Assembly (NCBI RefSeq): GCF_000511355.1
Contig: NC_023135.1
Span: forward strand, 894,371-958,370
DNA length: 64,000 nucleotides
Origin: Leisingera methylohalidivorans DSM 14336
GTDB lineage: Bacteria; Pseudomonadota; Alphaproteobacteria; Rhodobacterales; Rhodobacteraceae
Reading direction: 5' to 3'
Shown: positions 1 to 9,766 of the stretch, piece after piece
Layout: each line of letters opens with the position of its first letter
Numbering within the stretch: position 1 is the stretch's first letter
Made by a program: the position numbers and the translations under genes
Notes under the pieces: generated by a model
Told to the model about the DNA's origin: nothing
Seen by the model: only the letters and a program-made list of their open reading frames with translations
Databases searched by the model: none

Positions 1-1058
1 TGATGCTGTTCGACCGGCTTCTGGGCACGTCGTTTTTCATGCCGACGCTGGTGGAGCTGGGCGAAAAGCTCAGCTACGGCGGCGGCAGCCCGATTGCGTT
101 TCAGCATCTGTTCTGGTTTTTCGGCCACCCTGAAGTCTACATCGTCGCACTGCCCGCCTTTGGCATCGTCTCCGATCTGATTGCCGTGCATGCGCGCAAG
201 ACTGTGTTCGGCTACCGGATGATGGTCTGGGCGATCGTGATCATCGGGGCGCTCAGCTTTATCGTCTGGGCGCATCATATGTATGTCAGCGGCATGCACC
301 CGTGGTTCGGCTTCTTCTTTGCCACCACCACGCTGATCATCGCCATTCCAACCGCGATCAAGGTCTACAACTGGGTGCTGACCCTGTGGAAGGGCGACAT
401 CCACCTGACCATCCCGATGCTGTTTGCGCTGGGCTTTATCGTGACCTTCGTGAACGGCGGGCTGACGGGGCTGTTCCTGGGCAATGTGGTGGTTGATGTG
501 CCGCTGTCGGACACGATGTTTGTGGTCGCCCATTTCCACATGGTGATGGGGGTGGCGCCGATCATGGTGATCTTCGGCGCGATCTATCACTGGTATCCGC
601 TAATGACCGGCCGGCTGCTGAACCAGGCAATGGGGCAGATCCATTTCTGGGTCACCTTCATCGGCGCCTATGCGATCTTCTTTCCGATGCATTACGTGGG
701 GCTGGTCGGCGTGCCGCGGCGCTATTTTGAGATTGGCGAGCCGGAATTCCTCACCGCGCCGGTGGACGGGCTGAATGCCTTCATCTCCTCCGCTGCGCTG
801 ATTGTCGGCGCGGTGCAGCTGCTGTTCCTGTTCAATATCCTGTGGAGCCTGCGCCACGGGCGCGTCTCCGGCGGCAATCCCTGGCGGGCGACCTCGCTGG
901 AATGGCATACCCCTGAAACCCCGCCCAGGCATGGCAATTGGGACGAGCTGCCCAATGTCTACCGCTGGGCCTATGACTACAGCGTGCCCGGCGCGGCTGA
1001 GGATTATGTCGCCCAGACTGATCCCTGGGTGCCGGATGGCGCGGGGCGGCGGCTGTGA
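1..1058 (+). CDS. ctaD: Cytochrome c oxidase subunit I, C-terminal part (5' truncated by window edge)
   Basis: Catalytic subunit of an A-type heme-copper terminal oxidase in the inner membrane, which reduces O2 to water and pumps protons. The frame is open to the window edge, so the N-terminal part with the first heme a ligand is missing. Counting from the first Met visible (base 3), H42-P-E-V-Y46 is the CuB His/cross-linked Tyr motif with the A1-type Glu of the D-channel, H91-H92 are further CuB ligands, K120 in the IPTAIKVY stretch is the K-channel lysine, and H177/H179 in AHFHM are the heme a3 and heme a ligands. All core residues are intact. It overlaps the next gene by GTGA, so the four oxidase genes form one operon. 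Substrate (cytochrome c or quinol) cannot be settled without subunit II, which is outside the window. Confidence 0.95.
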   Translation, partial: MLFDRLLGTSFFMPTLVELGEKLSYGGGSPIAFQHLFWFFGHPEVYIVALPAFGIVSDLIAVHARKTVFGYRMMVWAIVIIGALSFIVWAHHMYVSGMHPWFGFFFATTTLIIAIPTAIKVYNWVLTLWKGDIHLTIPMLFALGFIVTFVNGGLTGLFLGNVVVDVPLSDTMFVVAHFHMVMGVAPIMVIFGAIYHWYPLMTGRLLNQAMGQIHFWVTFIGAYAIFFPMHYVGLVGVPRRYFEIGEPEFLTAPVDGLNAFISSAALIVGAVQLLFLFNILWSLRHGRVSGGNPWRATSLEWHTPETPPRHGNWDELPNVYRWAYDYSVPGAAEDYVAQTDPWVPDGAGRRL

Positions 1059-1753
1059 CGGTCATCCTGGCCTTCCTGGCGCTGGTGGCGCTGGCCGCGG
1101 GGCTATGGCTGTCGCAGCAGCACCTGGCCTCCAAGCCCTGGCTGGAAACCGGAATTGCGCCCTTGGCGGGCCATGGTCCGGGCCGTGCGCCGGGCATCAT
1201 CTTCATAGCGGTCTTTGTAACGGTGATCGGCGGGCTGTTTTCCATGCTGGGCAGCGCCTTTGTCATGCAGATCGAAGAAACCCCGTGGGAGCTGGTACCG
1301 CTGCCGGGCCGGGTCTGGCTGAACACTGCGCTGCTGCTGCTGGCCAGCCTGTTCCTGCAATTTGTGGTGATTGCCGCGCGGGCAGGCACGCAGCGCTGGC
1401 TGCGCGGCAGCCTGATTGCCGCCAGTATCGCCACACTCGCCTTTCTGGCGGGGCAGGTGCAGGTGTGGATCACCTTGACCGATGGCGGCTACCCGCTGGA
1501 CGGCACCCCGGCGGCGAGCTTCTTTTATCTGATCACCGGCTTGCACGGGCTGCACATGCTGGGCGGTATCATTGCGCTGGCGGTGATCTGCGCGCGCCAT
1601 GCCGGGACCGGTGACGTCAGGGCGCTGCTGCCGGGTGTCCGGCTTTGCGCGCTTTACTGGCACGCGCTGCTGGCCTTCTGGCTGATGCTGTTTGCACTGC
1701 TGCAGGGCTGGGGCAATGCGTTTCTGGCGCTGTGCCGCGCGGTTGTGAGTTGA
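1055..1753 (+). CDS. Cytochrome c oxidase subunit III-like protein (first of two paralogues)
   Basis: A 232-residue polytopic membrane protein of the COX3 family. The C-terminal half has the family hallmarks: FFYLITGLHGLHMLGG around residues 150-168 and the YWH motif before the last helix. The N-terminal part is less typical, starts with a single hydrophobic helix and keeps an IEETPWE loop. The GTG start at 1055 overlaps the TGA of subunit I (GTGA), indicating translational coupling. A canonical COX3 follows 12 bp later, so the operon encodes two non-identical subunit III proteins. By family knowledge subunit III stabilises the proton-pumping core. Whether both paralogues are in one complex or this one has an assembly role is unknown. 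Confidence 0.85.
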   Translation: MTVILAFLALVALAAGLWLSQQHLASKPWLETGIAPLAGHGPGRAPGIIFIAVFVTVIGGLFSMLGSAFVMQIEETPWELVPLPGRVWLNTALLLLASLFLQFVVIAARAGTQRWLRGSLIAASIATLAFLAGQVQVWITLTDGGYPLDGTPAASFFYLITGLHGLHMLGGIIALAVICARHAGTGDVRALLPGVRLCALYWHALLAFWLMLFALLQGWGNAFLALCRAVVS

Positions 1754-1765
1754 GGAGGGAGACCG

Positions 1766-2482
1766 ATGGAACACCCATTGCAAGGCCAGGACCAGACGCT
1801 GCAGCAGCAGGGCCATAGCGGCTTTGCCGCCGATTGGGGGTCGGACCAGCGCGCCTTCAAGAAGGTCTCCTGGGGCAAAGCGATGATGTGGATCCTGCTG
1901 CTCAGCGACACTTTCATATTCGCCTGCTTCCTTGTCGCCTATCTGAACGCCCGCAACTCCACCACCGTGGAGTGGCCCAACGCCAGCGAGGTGTTTGCGC
2001 TGCATATCGGCGGCGCGAACCTGCCGCTGATCCTGATTGCCATCATGACCTTTGTGCTGATCTCCTCCTCCGGCACCATGGCGATGGCGGTGAACTGCGC
2101 CTACCGCAAGGCGCGCAAGGCCACTGCCGTGCTGATGCTGGCCACCGCCGCGCTGGGCGCGGCCTTTGTCGGCATGCAGGCATTTGAATGGTCCAAGCTG
2201 ATTTCCGAAGGCGTGCGCCCCTGGGGCAACCCCTGGGGGGCCGAGCAATTCGGCGCCAGTTTCTTCATGATCACCGGCTTTCACGGCACCCATGTCACCA
2301 TCGGGGTGATCTTCCTGATCATCGTCGCCCGCCGGGTCTGGCGCGGCGATTTCGATCGCGACCAGCGCAGCTGGATGTCGGCAGGCAACGGCGATTACGA
2401 GGCGGTGGAGATCATGGGGCTTTACTGGCACTTCGTCGACCTGGTCTGGGTCTTCATCTTTGCATTCTTCTATCTGTGGTAG
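1766..2482 (+). CDS. ctaE: Cytochrome c oxidase subunit III
   Basis: A 238-residue COX3-family inner-membrane protein. After a polar N-terminus (about 35 residues) come five predicted helices, with FFMITGFHGTHVTIGV and the C-terminal LYWHFVDLVWVFIF, both diagnostic of COX3. The Glu usually found in the helix after the N-terminus (SE motif) appears as Asp here (LLLSDTFIF). Its start is preceded by a purine-rich GAGGGAG site. It lies between the divergent COX3 paralogue and subunit IV in the same operon. Confidence 0.93.
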   Translation: MEHPLQGQDQTLQQQGHSGFAADWGSDQRAFKKVSWGKAMMWILLLSDTFIFACFLVAYLNARNSTTVEWPNASEVFALHIGGANLPLILIAIMTFVLISSSGTMAMAVNCAYRKARKATAVLMLATAALGAAFVGMQAFEWSKLISEGVRPWGNPWGAEQFGASFFMITGFHGTHVTIGVIFLIIVARRVWRGDFDRDQRSWMSAGNGDYEAVEIMGLYWHFVDLVWVFIFAFFYLW

Positions 2483-2491
2483 GGGGCAGCC

Positions 2492-2872
2492 ATGACACAT
2501 TCACCGCAAACCATTGAGGCCGGAGAGATGGCGCACGACGAAGGCCAGCAGCATCCCATCAAACTCTACTTCTTTGTCTGGGGGCTGCTGTTCGTCCTCA
2601 GCGCCGCCTCCTACTGGGTGGATTATGCCCAGCTGCAGGGGCTGCTGCGCTGGAGTCTGATCCTGATCTTCATGACGCTGAAGGCAGGGCTGATCATTGC
2701 CGTCTTCATGCATATGGCCTGGGAGCGTCTGGCGCTGATCTATGCCATCCTGCTGCCGCCGCTGGCGGTGATCGGGCTGCTGGCGATATTGATCATCGAG
2801 TCGGACTATACGGCTCAGACCCGGGTGATCGAATTCGGGCAGGGGGCGGTAGCTGCTGCAGAAGAGAATTGA
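2492..2872 (+). CDS. Cytochrome c oxidase subunit IV family protein
   Basis: A 126-residue small membrane protein with three hydrophobic helices (roughly residues 25-43, 52-73 and 80-100). The middle one carries TLKAGLIIAVFMHM, typical of the prokaryotic COX4 family (CtaF/CyoD-like). It starts 9 bp after subunit III and is the last gene of the oxidase operon. The family is thought to aid stability or assembly of the oxidase, not catalysis. Only 113 bp separate its stop from the convergent katG, and I see no convincing terminator there. Confidence 0.9.
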   Translation: MTHSPQTIEAGEMAHDEGQQHPIKLYFFVWGLLFVLSAASYWVDYAQLQGLLRWSLILIFMTLKAGLIIAVFMHMAWERLALIYAILLPPLAVIGLLAILIIESDYTAQTRVIEFGQGAVAAAEEN

Positions 2873-2985
2873 ACCGCCCGGCCACTGGCCAGGCAGCGCC
2901 TGACCTCCGTTCTGTGTTCAGGAGATTGCAACGGAATTGGCGCCCCGGTTTCCCGGAGCGCCTGATTTCCTGGGCATGAACCGGC

Positions 2986-5401
<2,416 letters not shown>

Positions 5402-6319
5402 ATGATAAACGTGACCCTTCGCCAGATGCGTTATTTCGAAGCGCTGGCCCAGCACCGCCATTTCGGCCGCGCGGCAGATGCCTGCGCAGTGTCGCAGCCC
5501 GCTTTGTCGGTTCAGATCAAGGAATTGGAGGAAGCGCTGGGGGTGCAGCTGGTCGAGCGCGGCGCCCGTCAGGTGCGGCTCACCAGCCTGGGCGAGGATC
5601 TGGCGGTGCGGGTGCGCGGTGTCCTGCGCTCGGTGGATGAGCTGGGCGAGCTGGCGCGGGCGTCCCGCGACGGGCTGGCGGGGCGGCTTCGGATCGGGGT
5701 GATTCCCACCATCGCGCCGTATCTGCTGCCGTCCATCGTCGGCAACCTGGCCCGCCAGTACCCGGAGGCTGACATCCGTGTGCGCGAAACCGTGACACCG
5801 AAACTGCTCGAGGAACTGGCCGAGGGGCGGCTGGATACCGCGATCGTGGCGCTGCCGGTTTCCGAACCCGCCTTTGAGGAAGTCGCGCTGTTTAAGGAGG
5901 ACTTTGTGCTGGTGCGCCCCGGCGAGGACAGCGGCAAGCCGGTTCCCGGCCCCGAGGGTTTGCGCGAAATGCGCCTGCTGCTGCTGGAGGAGGGGCATTG
6001 CTTCCGGGATCAGGCGCTGTCGTTCTGCAACATGCAGTCGGCGGCCCCGCGCGAGCTGCTGGACGGCAGCTCGCTGTCGACATTGGTGCAGATGGTCAGC
6101 GCCGGAATCGGCGTTACGCTGATTCCCGAAATGGCCGTCCCGGTCGAGACCCGCTCGGCCGTTGTCTCGGTCGCGCGCTTCCGGGACCCTCAGCCGGCCC
6201 GCAGCATTGGCATGATCTGGCGCCGCAGCAATCCGCTCGCGCGGCAGCTGCTGCAGGTGGCAGAGGTGGTGCGCCAGGCCGCGCAGGCCTTGCGCTCCAG
6301 CTATAGTCCGCTGATCTGA
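5402..6319 (+). CDS. oxyR: Hydrogen-peroxide sensor OxyR (LysR family)
   Basis: A 305-residue LysR-type regulator with an N-terminal winged HTH (residues 4-63; HFGRAADACAVSQPALSVQIK) and a substrate-binding-like domain from about residue 92. C200 and C209 in EEGHCFRDQALSFC match the redox-active pair of E. coli OxyR (C199/C208), which form a disulfide on peroxide exposure. This identifies it as OxyR and not a generic LysR protein. Divergent katG is the obvious target. ATG 5402 is used; a GTG four codons in is possible. No recF-type or ahpC neighbours are visible. Confidence 0.95.
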   Translation: MINVTLRQMRYFEALAQHRHFGRAADACAVSQPALSVQIKELEEALGVQLVERGARQVRLTSLGEDLAVRVRGVLRSVDELGELARASRDGLAGRLRIGVIPTIAPYLLPSIVGNLARQYPEADIRVRETVTPKLLEELAEGRLDTAIVALPVSEPAFEEVALFKEDFVLVRPGEDSGKPVPGPEGLREMRLLLLEEGHCFRDQALSFCNMQSAAPRELLDGSSLSTLVQMVSAGIGVTLIPEMAVPVETRSAVVSVARFRDPQPARSIGMIWRRSNPLARQLLQVAEVVRQAAQALRSSYSPLI

Positions 6320-6470
6320 AACCGCTTTGTTGCGTGTTCGGGGACAATCATCCGCCTTGTTTTCCAGCGATCGAGCGCCGCCAAATCCGCGGAAACCGGA
6401 TGAGGGTTGGTGCGGAAAGGGCACGCTCACAACCGTTTTACGGCACTGCTGTTTCAGGCCGGAAGATGAA

Positions 6471-6491
6471 TTGTTAACTCCTCGTTAACAA
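6471..6491. promoter_or_regulatory. Candidate CtrA-binding site (TTAA-N7-TTAA) within an 8-bp inverted repeat
   Basis: TTGTTAAC-TCCTC-GTTAACAA is a perfect 8-bp inverted repeat. Within it TTAA (6474-6477), seven bases and TTAA (6485-6488) exactly match the full CtrA box known from Caulobacter and used by CtrA in Rhodobacteraceae. It lies 30 bp before the start codon at 6521, a position able to control that gene. Binding is inferred only. Confidence 0.55.
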
Positions 6492-6520
6492 ATAACGAAC
6501 TTAAGCAGGCATACAGGCAG

Positions 6521-7582
6521 ATGAAGACGGGCTTTCGAGGCACGTTTGTCGTTTCCTGGTCGCAGACCGAGATTGACGGCCTTCCGGCGGCACCGGTTGA
6601 GGCTCTTGATGTAGGGGCAGCTTGGTCCTGGCATGGCGATGCTGTGCGGGTGGACGGGCCGACAGAGCTGTTGCGGCTGGAGATTGCAGATGGCGAGGCA
6701 GATTTGCGCCGCCGGGCAGCGCGCTCGGTGCGGCGGCTGGTCGGTGCGGCGGTTCAAAACCGGACCGATGTCGATGCGGTCGAGGTGGATGAGCCGCTGA
6801 TGGACAGCAGCTTTACCGTGACCAACGGCGTCCAGAGTTTCACCGTGACACTGATAGAGACGGGGCCGGGGCAACCGCCGCTGTTGATGTTCGTCGATGA
6901 TTTGCCGCCGCGCGGCACTGACCTGTGGGTGGTGCATCATTCGCTGTGCACCGCCGGCGCGGACCGTCCGCAAGGCGAAACCGGTGTGGTCTGCTTTACC
7001 CCGGGCACCCTGATCGCAACGCCTGGCGGCCCGAAACGGGTCGAGGCGCTGCGCGAGGGCGAAAAGGTGCAGACCCGCGACAACGGCGCTCAGGAAATCC
7101 TGTGGATCGGCTCCCGCCGGATCAGCGGTGCCCGGTTGTATGTGATGCCGCGGCTGCGCCCGATCCGCATTCATGCCGGCGCCCTGGGCATCGACCGGCC
7201 CGAGCAGGAGCTGCTGGTCTCGCCTGATCACCGGATGCTCTTGCGCGGCGACCGGGTGCGGGCGCTGTTCAACACGCCCGAAGTTCTGGTGGCGGCCGGC
7301 GATCTGGTCAATGGCCGCACAATCCTGCCCGATGCCTCGGTGCGGCAGGCAACCTATATCCACATCATGCTGGAGAACCACCAGGTGCTTTGGGCCAACG
7401 GGGTCGAAACCGAAAGCTTCCACCCCTCCAATGCATCCCTGACGGCGCTCAGCGGCAGCGACCGGGCGCGGCTGTTCCATCTGCACCCCGGGCTGGAACG
7501 CAATCCGCTCGCCTACGGCGCTTATGCCCGCCGCAACCTCAGCGCGTCCGAAGCTGCGATTCTGGGCCACGAGGCAGCCTGA
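6521..7582 (+). CDS. Hint-domain (Hedgehog/intein-like) protein
   Basis: A 353-residue protein. Residues 1-150 resemble no family I recognise. Residues 156-300 are a Hint_2-type domain: VCFTPGT with the nucleophile-type C158, a GTLIATPGGPKRVEAL strand, then SPDHRML with the block-B-like His, and an NHQVLWANGVETESF end. Such standalone Hint domains are common in roseobacters, often at the C-terminus of secreted or calcium-binding proteins, and may self-process. There is no signal peptide and no RTX repeat here. The gene is monocistronic, preceded by the TTAA-N7-TTAA element, which suggests cell-cycle/motility-type (CtrA) control. The biological substrate is unknown. Confidence 0.8.
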   Translation: MKTGFRGTFVVSWSQTEIDGLPAAPVEALDVGAAWSWHGDAVRVDGPTELLRLEIADGEADLRRRAARSVRRLVGAAVQNRTDVDAVEVDEPLMDSSFTVTNGVQSFTVTLIETGPGQPPLLMFVDDLPPRGTDLWVVHHSLCTAGADRPQGETGVVCFTPGTLIATPGGPKRVEALREGEKVQTRDNGAQEILWIGSRRISGARLYVMPRLRPIRIHAGALGIDRPEQELLVSPDHRMLLRGDRVRALFNTPEVLVAAGDLVNGRTILPDASVRQATYIHIMLENHQVLWANGVETESFHPSNASLTALSGSDRARLFHLHPGLERNPLAYGAYARRNLSASEAAILGHEAA

Positions 7583-7670
7583 GCCCTTGGCCGCAGGGGG
7601 ATTAAGCGCTATTTCAAGCCTGGAGCCGGCCCTGGGTGCAAGTTTTCACGCCTGGCCCGCCCAAGCCGTG

Positions 7671-7698
7671 TTGACTCTGCCCCCTCCCACTATATAAG
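7671..7698 (+). promoter_or_regulatory. Sigma-70-like promoter of rpsD
   Basis: TTGACT at 7671-7676, a 16-bp spacer and TATAAG at 7693-7698 form a good housekeeping promoter about 100 bp ahead of the S4 start, leaving a leader of roughly 95 nt. The -10 stands out as AT-rich in a GC-rich setting. Confidence 0.65.
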
Positions 7699-7721
7699 CG
7701 CGTCTTCATTGGTGTTGGTGG

Positions 7722-7756
7722 ACCCCGCAAGGGGTTTCCTGTCATGCCGCAAGGCA
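7722..7756 (+). promoter_or_regulatory. Structured rpsD 5' leader with two GCAA-tetraloop hairpins
   Basis: ACCCC-GCAA-GGGGT (7722-7735) and TGCC-GCAA-GGCA (7745-7756) are two short hairpins closed by the same GNRA-type loop, separated by nine bases, in the untranslated leader of the S4 gene. Ribosomal protein S4 often autoregulates by binding its own mRNA leader, so this is a plausible regulatory RNA. The pairing is seen in the sequence; regulation is inferred. Confidence 0.45.
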
Positions 7757-7799
7757 AGAGGACAACGCCCTTCGAAACGATAAACGAAGGAGACCAGCC

Positions 7800-8420
7800 G
7801 TGACCAAACGCACGTCTGCCAAGTACAAGATCGACCGCCGCATGGGCGAAAACATCTGGGGCCGTCCGAAGTCCCCGGTCAACCGCCGCGACTACGGCCC
7901 CGGCCAGCACGGCCAGCGCCGCAAGGGTAAACTGTCCGACTTCGGCATCCAGCTGCGCGCCAAGCAGAAGCTCAAGGGCTACTACGGCGACCTGACCGAA
8001 AAGCAGTTCCGCCGCATCTACGGCGAAGCCGTGCGTGTGAACGGCGACACCGGTGAAAACCTTATCGGCCTGCTCGAGCGCCGCCTGGACGCCGTTGTCT
8101 ACCGTGCCAAGTTTGTTGCAACCGTCTTTGCGGCCCGCCAGTTCGTGAACCACGGCCACGTGACCGTGAACGGCAAGCGCGTCAACATCCCCTCCTACCG
8201 CGTGAAAGAGGGCGACGTGATCGAAGTCCGCGACAAGTCCAAGCAGATGGTTGCCGTTCTGGAAGCCACCCAGCTGGCCGAGCGCGACGTTCCCGATTAC
8301 ATCGAAGCCGACCACTCCAAGCTGAAGGCAACCTTCGTGCGCACCCCCGCCCTGGGCGACGTGCCGTACCCGGTTCTGATGGAGCCGAACCTGGTCGTCG
8401 AATTCTACGCCAAGAACTAA
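7800..8420 (+). CDS. rpsD: 30S ribosomal protein S4
   Basis: A 206-residue primary 16S rRNA-binding protein that nucleates 30S assembly. The N-terminal S4 domain (residues 1-95, with [17 protein letters not shown] and [17 protein letters not shown]) and the S4 RNA-binding fold (about 96-160, [14 protein letters not shown] and [21 protein letters not shown]) are complete, ending in VEFYAKN as in other alphaproteobacteria. The start is GTG at 7800 behind a strong GAAGGAG site. It stands alone with its own promoter, leader and terminator, the usual situation in alphaproteobacteria where rpsD is outside the alpha operon. Confidence 0.98.
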   Translation: MTKRTSAKYKIDRRMGENIWGRPKSPVNRRDYGPGQHGQRRKGKLSDFGIQLRAKQKLKGYYGDLTEKQFRRIYGEAVRVNGDTGENLIGLLERRLDAVVYRAKFVATVFAARQFVNHGHVTVNGKRVNIPSYRVKEGDVIEVRDKSKQMVAVLEATQLAERDVPDYIEADHSKLKATFVRTPALGDVPYPVLMEPNLVVEFYAKN

Positions 8421-8448
8421 GCCTGCTGCCGTCACGGCACATGGCGGA

Positions 8449-8476
8449 AGGGCTGTCCTGCGGGGCAGCCCTTTTT
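8449..8476 (+). terminator. Rho-independent terminator of rpsD
   Basis: A perfect 7-bp stem AGGGCTG/CAGCCCT (8449-8455 and 8466-8472), extendable inside, followed directly by a T-run, 28 bp after the S4 stop codon. Confidence 0.85.
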
Positions 8477-8570
8477 CGTTTCCCTCAGCCCGGCGCCAGT
8501 CTTGGTAAAACCCGGTAGCCCTGCGCGCCGCCGGCCACTATCCTGCCTGTGAAGCGACAGGGAGTGAGTG

Positions 8571-9140
8571 ATGAAAACCTATCTGAAGGCCGCCGCTGCG
8601 ATTGCCGTGTTGACCGCCGCCGCCGCAGGCGCTGCGCCGCTGAAGCTGACGCCGGCAGACCCGCAGCCCGCCAGCGTCACGCCAGGGCTGGCCGTCGTCT
8701 ATGCCTATCCCAACGATGTGAAAACGTTGGCCGAGGCGTCCTCGGCGCTGAAAATCTCCAGCGAGCCGGGCCGGCCCCTTGCGGGCCTCGACAACCGCGA
8801 CACGCAAGAGGGGCAGAAAACGCTCACCTCCAAACAGGCGCTGAACGTGGTGGCCCGGATCACCGGCTATGTAAAGATCGACCAGCCCGGCATCCACACT
8901 ATCGACTTTCTCACCAATGACGGGCTGCGTGCCAGGGTCGGCGGCCAGGTGGTGGGCGAATTCGATGGCCGCCAGTCCTGCGACAGCACCATCCTGACCG
9001 AAGTGGAGGTGCCCTCGGCCGGCTGGTACCCGGTTGATATCCTTTACTTCCAGCGCCTTGGCACGGCCTGCCTGCATATGCGCATGGGGCCGGACGGCAA
9101 GCGCCCGAAATGGATGAAGGACAGCGCCTTCGGGCACTGA
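8571..9140 (+). CDS. Secreted protein with a PA14-like domain
   Basis: A 189-residue protein with a clear Sec signal peptide (KTYLKAAAAIAVLTAAAAGA, cleavage near AGA-AP). From about residue 30 the order VYAYPNDVK, VARITGYVKID, TIDFLTNDGLRARVGGQVV, and AGWYPVDILYFQRLGTACL resembles the PA14 beta-sandwich (a strand with a DG-containing turn, then W-Y-P and a strand rich in aromatics). PA14 folds bind carbohydrate, so a periplasmic glycan-binding role is possible. ATG 8571 follows a GGGAG site; a GTG one codon upstream is less likely. It is monocistronic, between rpsD and the convergent Lrp gene. Confidence 0.6.
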   Translation: MKTYLKAAAAIAVLTAAAAGAAPLKLTPADPQPASVTPGLAVVYAYPNDVKTLAEASSALKISSEPGRPLAGLDNRDTQEGQKTLTSKQALNVVARITGYVKIDQPGIHTIDFLTNDGLRARVGGQVVGEFDGRQSCDSTILTEVEVPSAGWYPVDILYFQRLGTACLHMRMGPDGKRPKWMKDSAFGH

Positions 9141-9200
9141 CCGGCCGCCGCGTCTTTCTGGTTTGAAATGCTCCGGGGCAGTGCCCCCTCAGCCTGCGGG

Positions 9201-9662
9201 CTAAAGCGGCAGCGGCCGCCCTTCGGCAATCGCTTCCATCGCAAAATAAGAGGTCACGCTGTCCAGCTCGACCCCTGAAATCAGCTGCTGATACACCCTG
9301 TCATAGCTGGCCATATCCTCGGTCACCACTTTCAGCTGGTAGTCGTAGTCGCCGCCGATGCGGTGAAAATCCACCACCTCGGGAATCGTCAGCACATGGC
9401 GGCGGAACTTTTGCAGCCAGTCCGCCGAATGATGCCGGGTGCGCAGCAGCACGAAGACCACCAGATCCAGCCCCAGCTGCTTGCGGTCCAGCCGCGCGGT
9501 GGACCCCTTCAGCAGTCCGCTGTCATTCAGTGCTTTCAGCCGCCGCCAGCAGGCGTTCTGCGACAGCCCCACCCGGTCGGCCAGTTCCCGCTGCGACAGG
9601 CTGGCGTCCTGCTGCAGTGCCCGCAGGATGGCGCGGTCAATATGATCGGCTTTTTTGGTCAT
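9201..9662 (-). CDS. Lrp/AsnC-family transcriptional regulator
   Basis: A 153-residue regulator with an N-terminal HTH (about residues 10-50; SQRELADRVGLSQNACWRRLKAL) and a C-terminal RAM/AsnC ligand-binding domain (EVVDFHRIGGDYDYQLKVVTEDMASYDRVYQQL), full family length. The start is placed at the second Met (9662), because MTKKADHIDRAIL is the standard beginning; the upstream seven residues are probably untranslated. It diverges from the aminotransferase at 9767 with only 104 bp between, so regulation of that gene in response to an amino acid is the natural inference. Confidence 0.9.
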   Translation of the reverse strand: MTKKADHIDRAILRALQQDASLSQRELADRVGLSQNACWRRLKALNDSGLLKGSTARLDRKQLGLDLVVFVLLRTRHHSADWLQKFRRHVLTIPEVVDFHRIGGDYDYQLKVVTEDMASYDRVYQQLISGVELDSVTSYFAMEAIAEGRPLPL

Positions 9663-9766
9663 ATGTTGATCATATGACACCAAAAATTCTCATACAACTC
9701 AGTAAATGATTAAGTTATCGCGCTAAAACCCGTTCATTCTTCCTCAACAGATTACGGAGGCGCGAT

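Noticed and set aside
1103..2500. A 465-codon minus-strand open frame across the oxidase genes
   Set aside because: Its translation is low-complexity His/Gln/Gly-rich, typical of antisense frames, and it overlaps well-supported COX genes.
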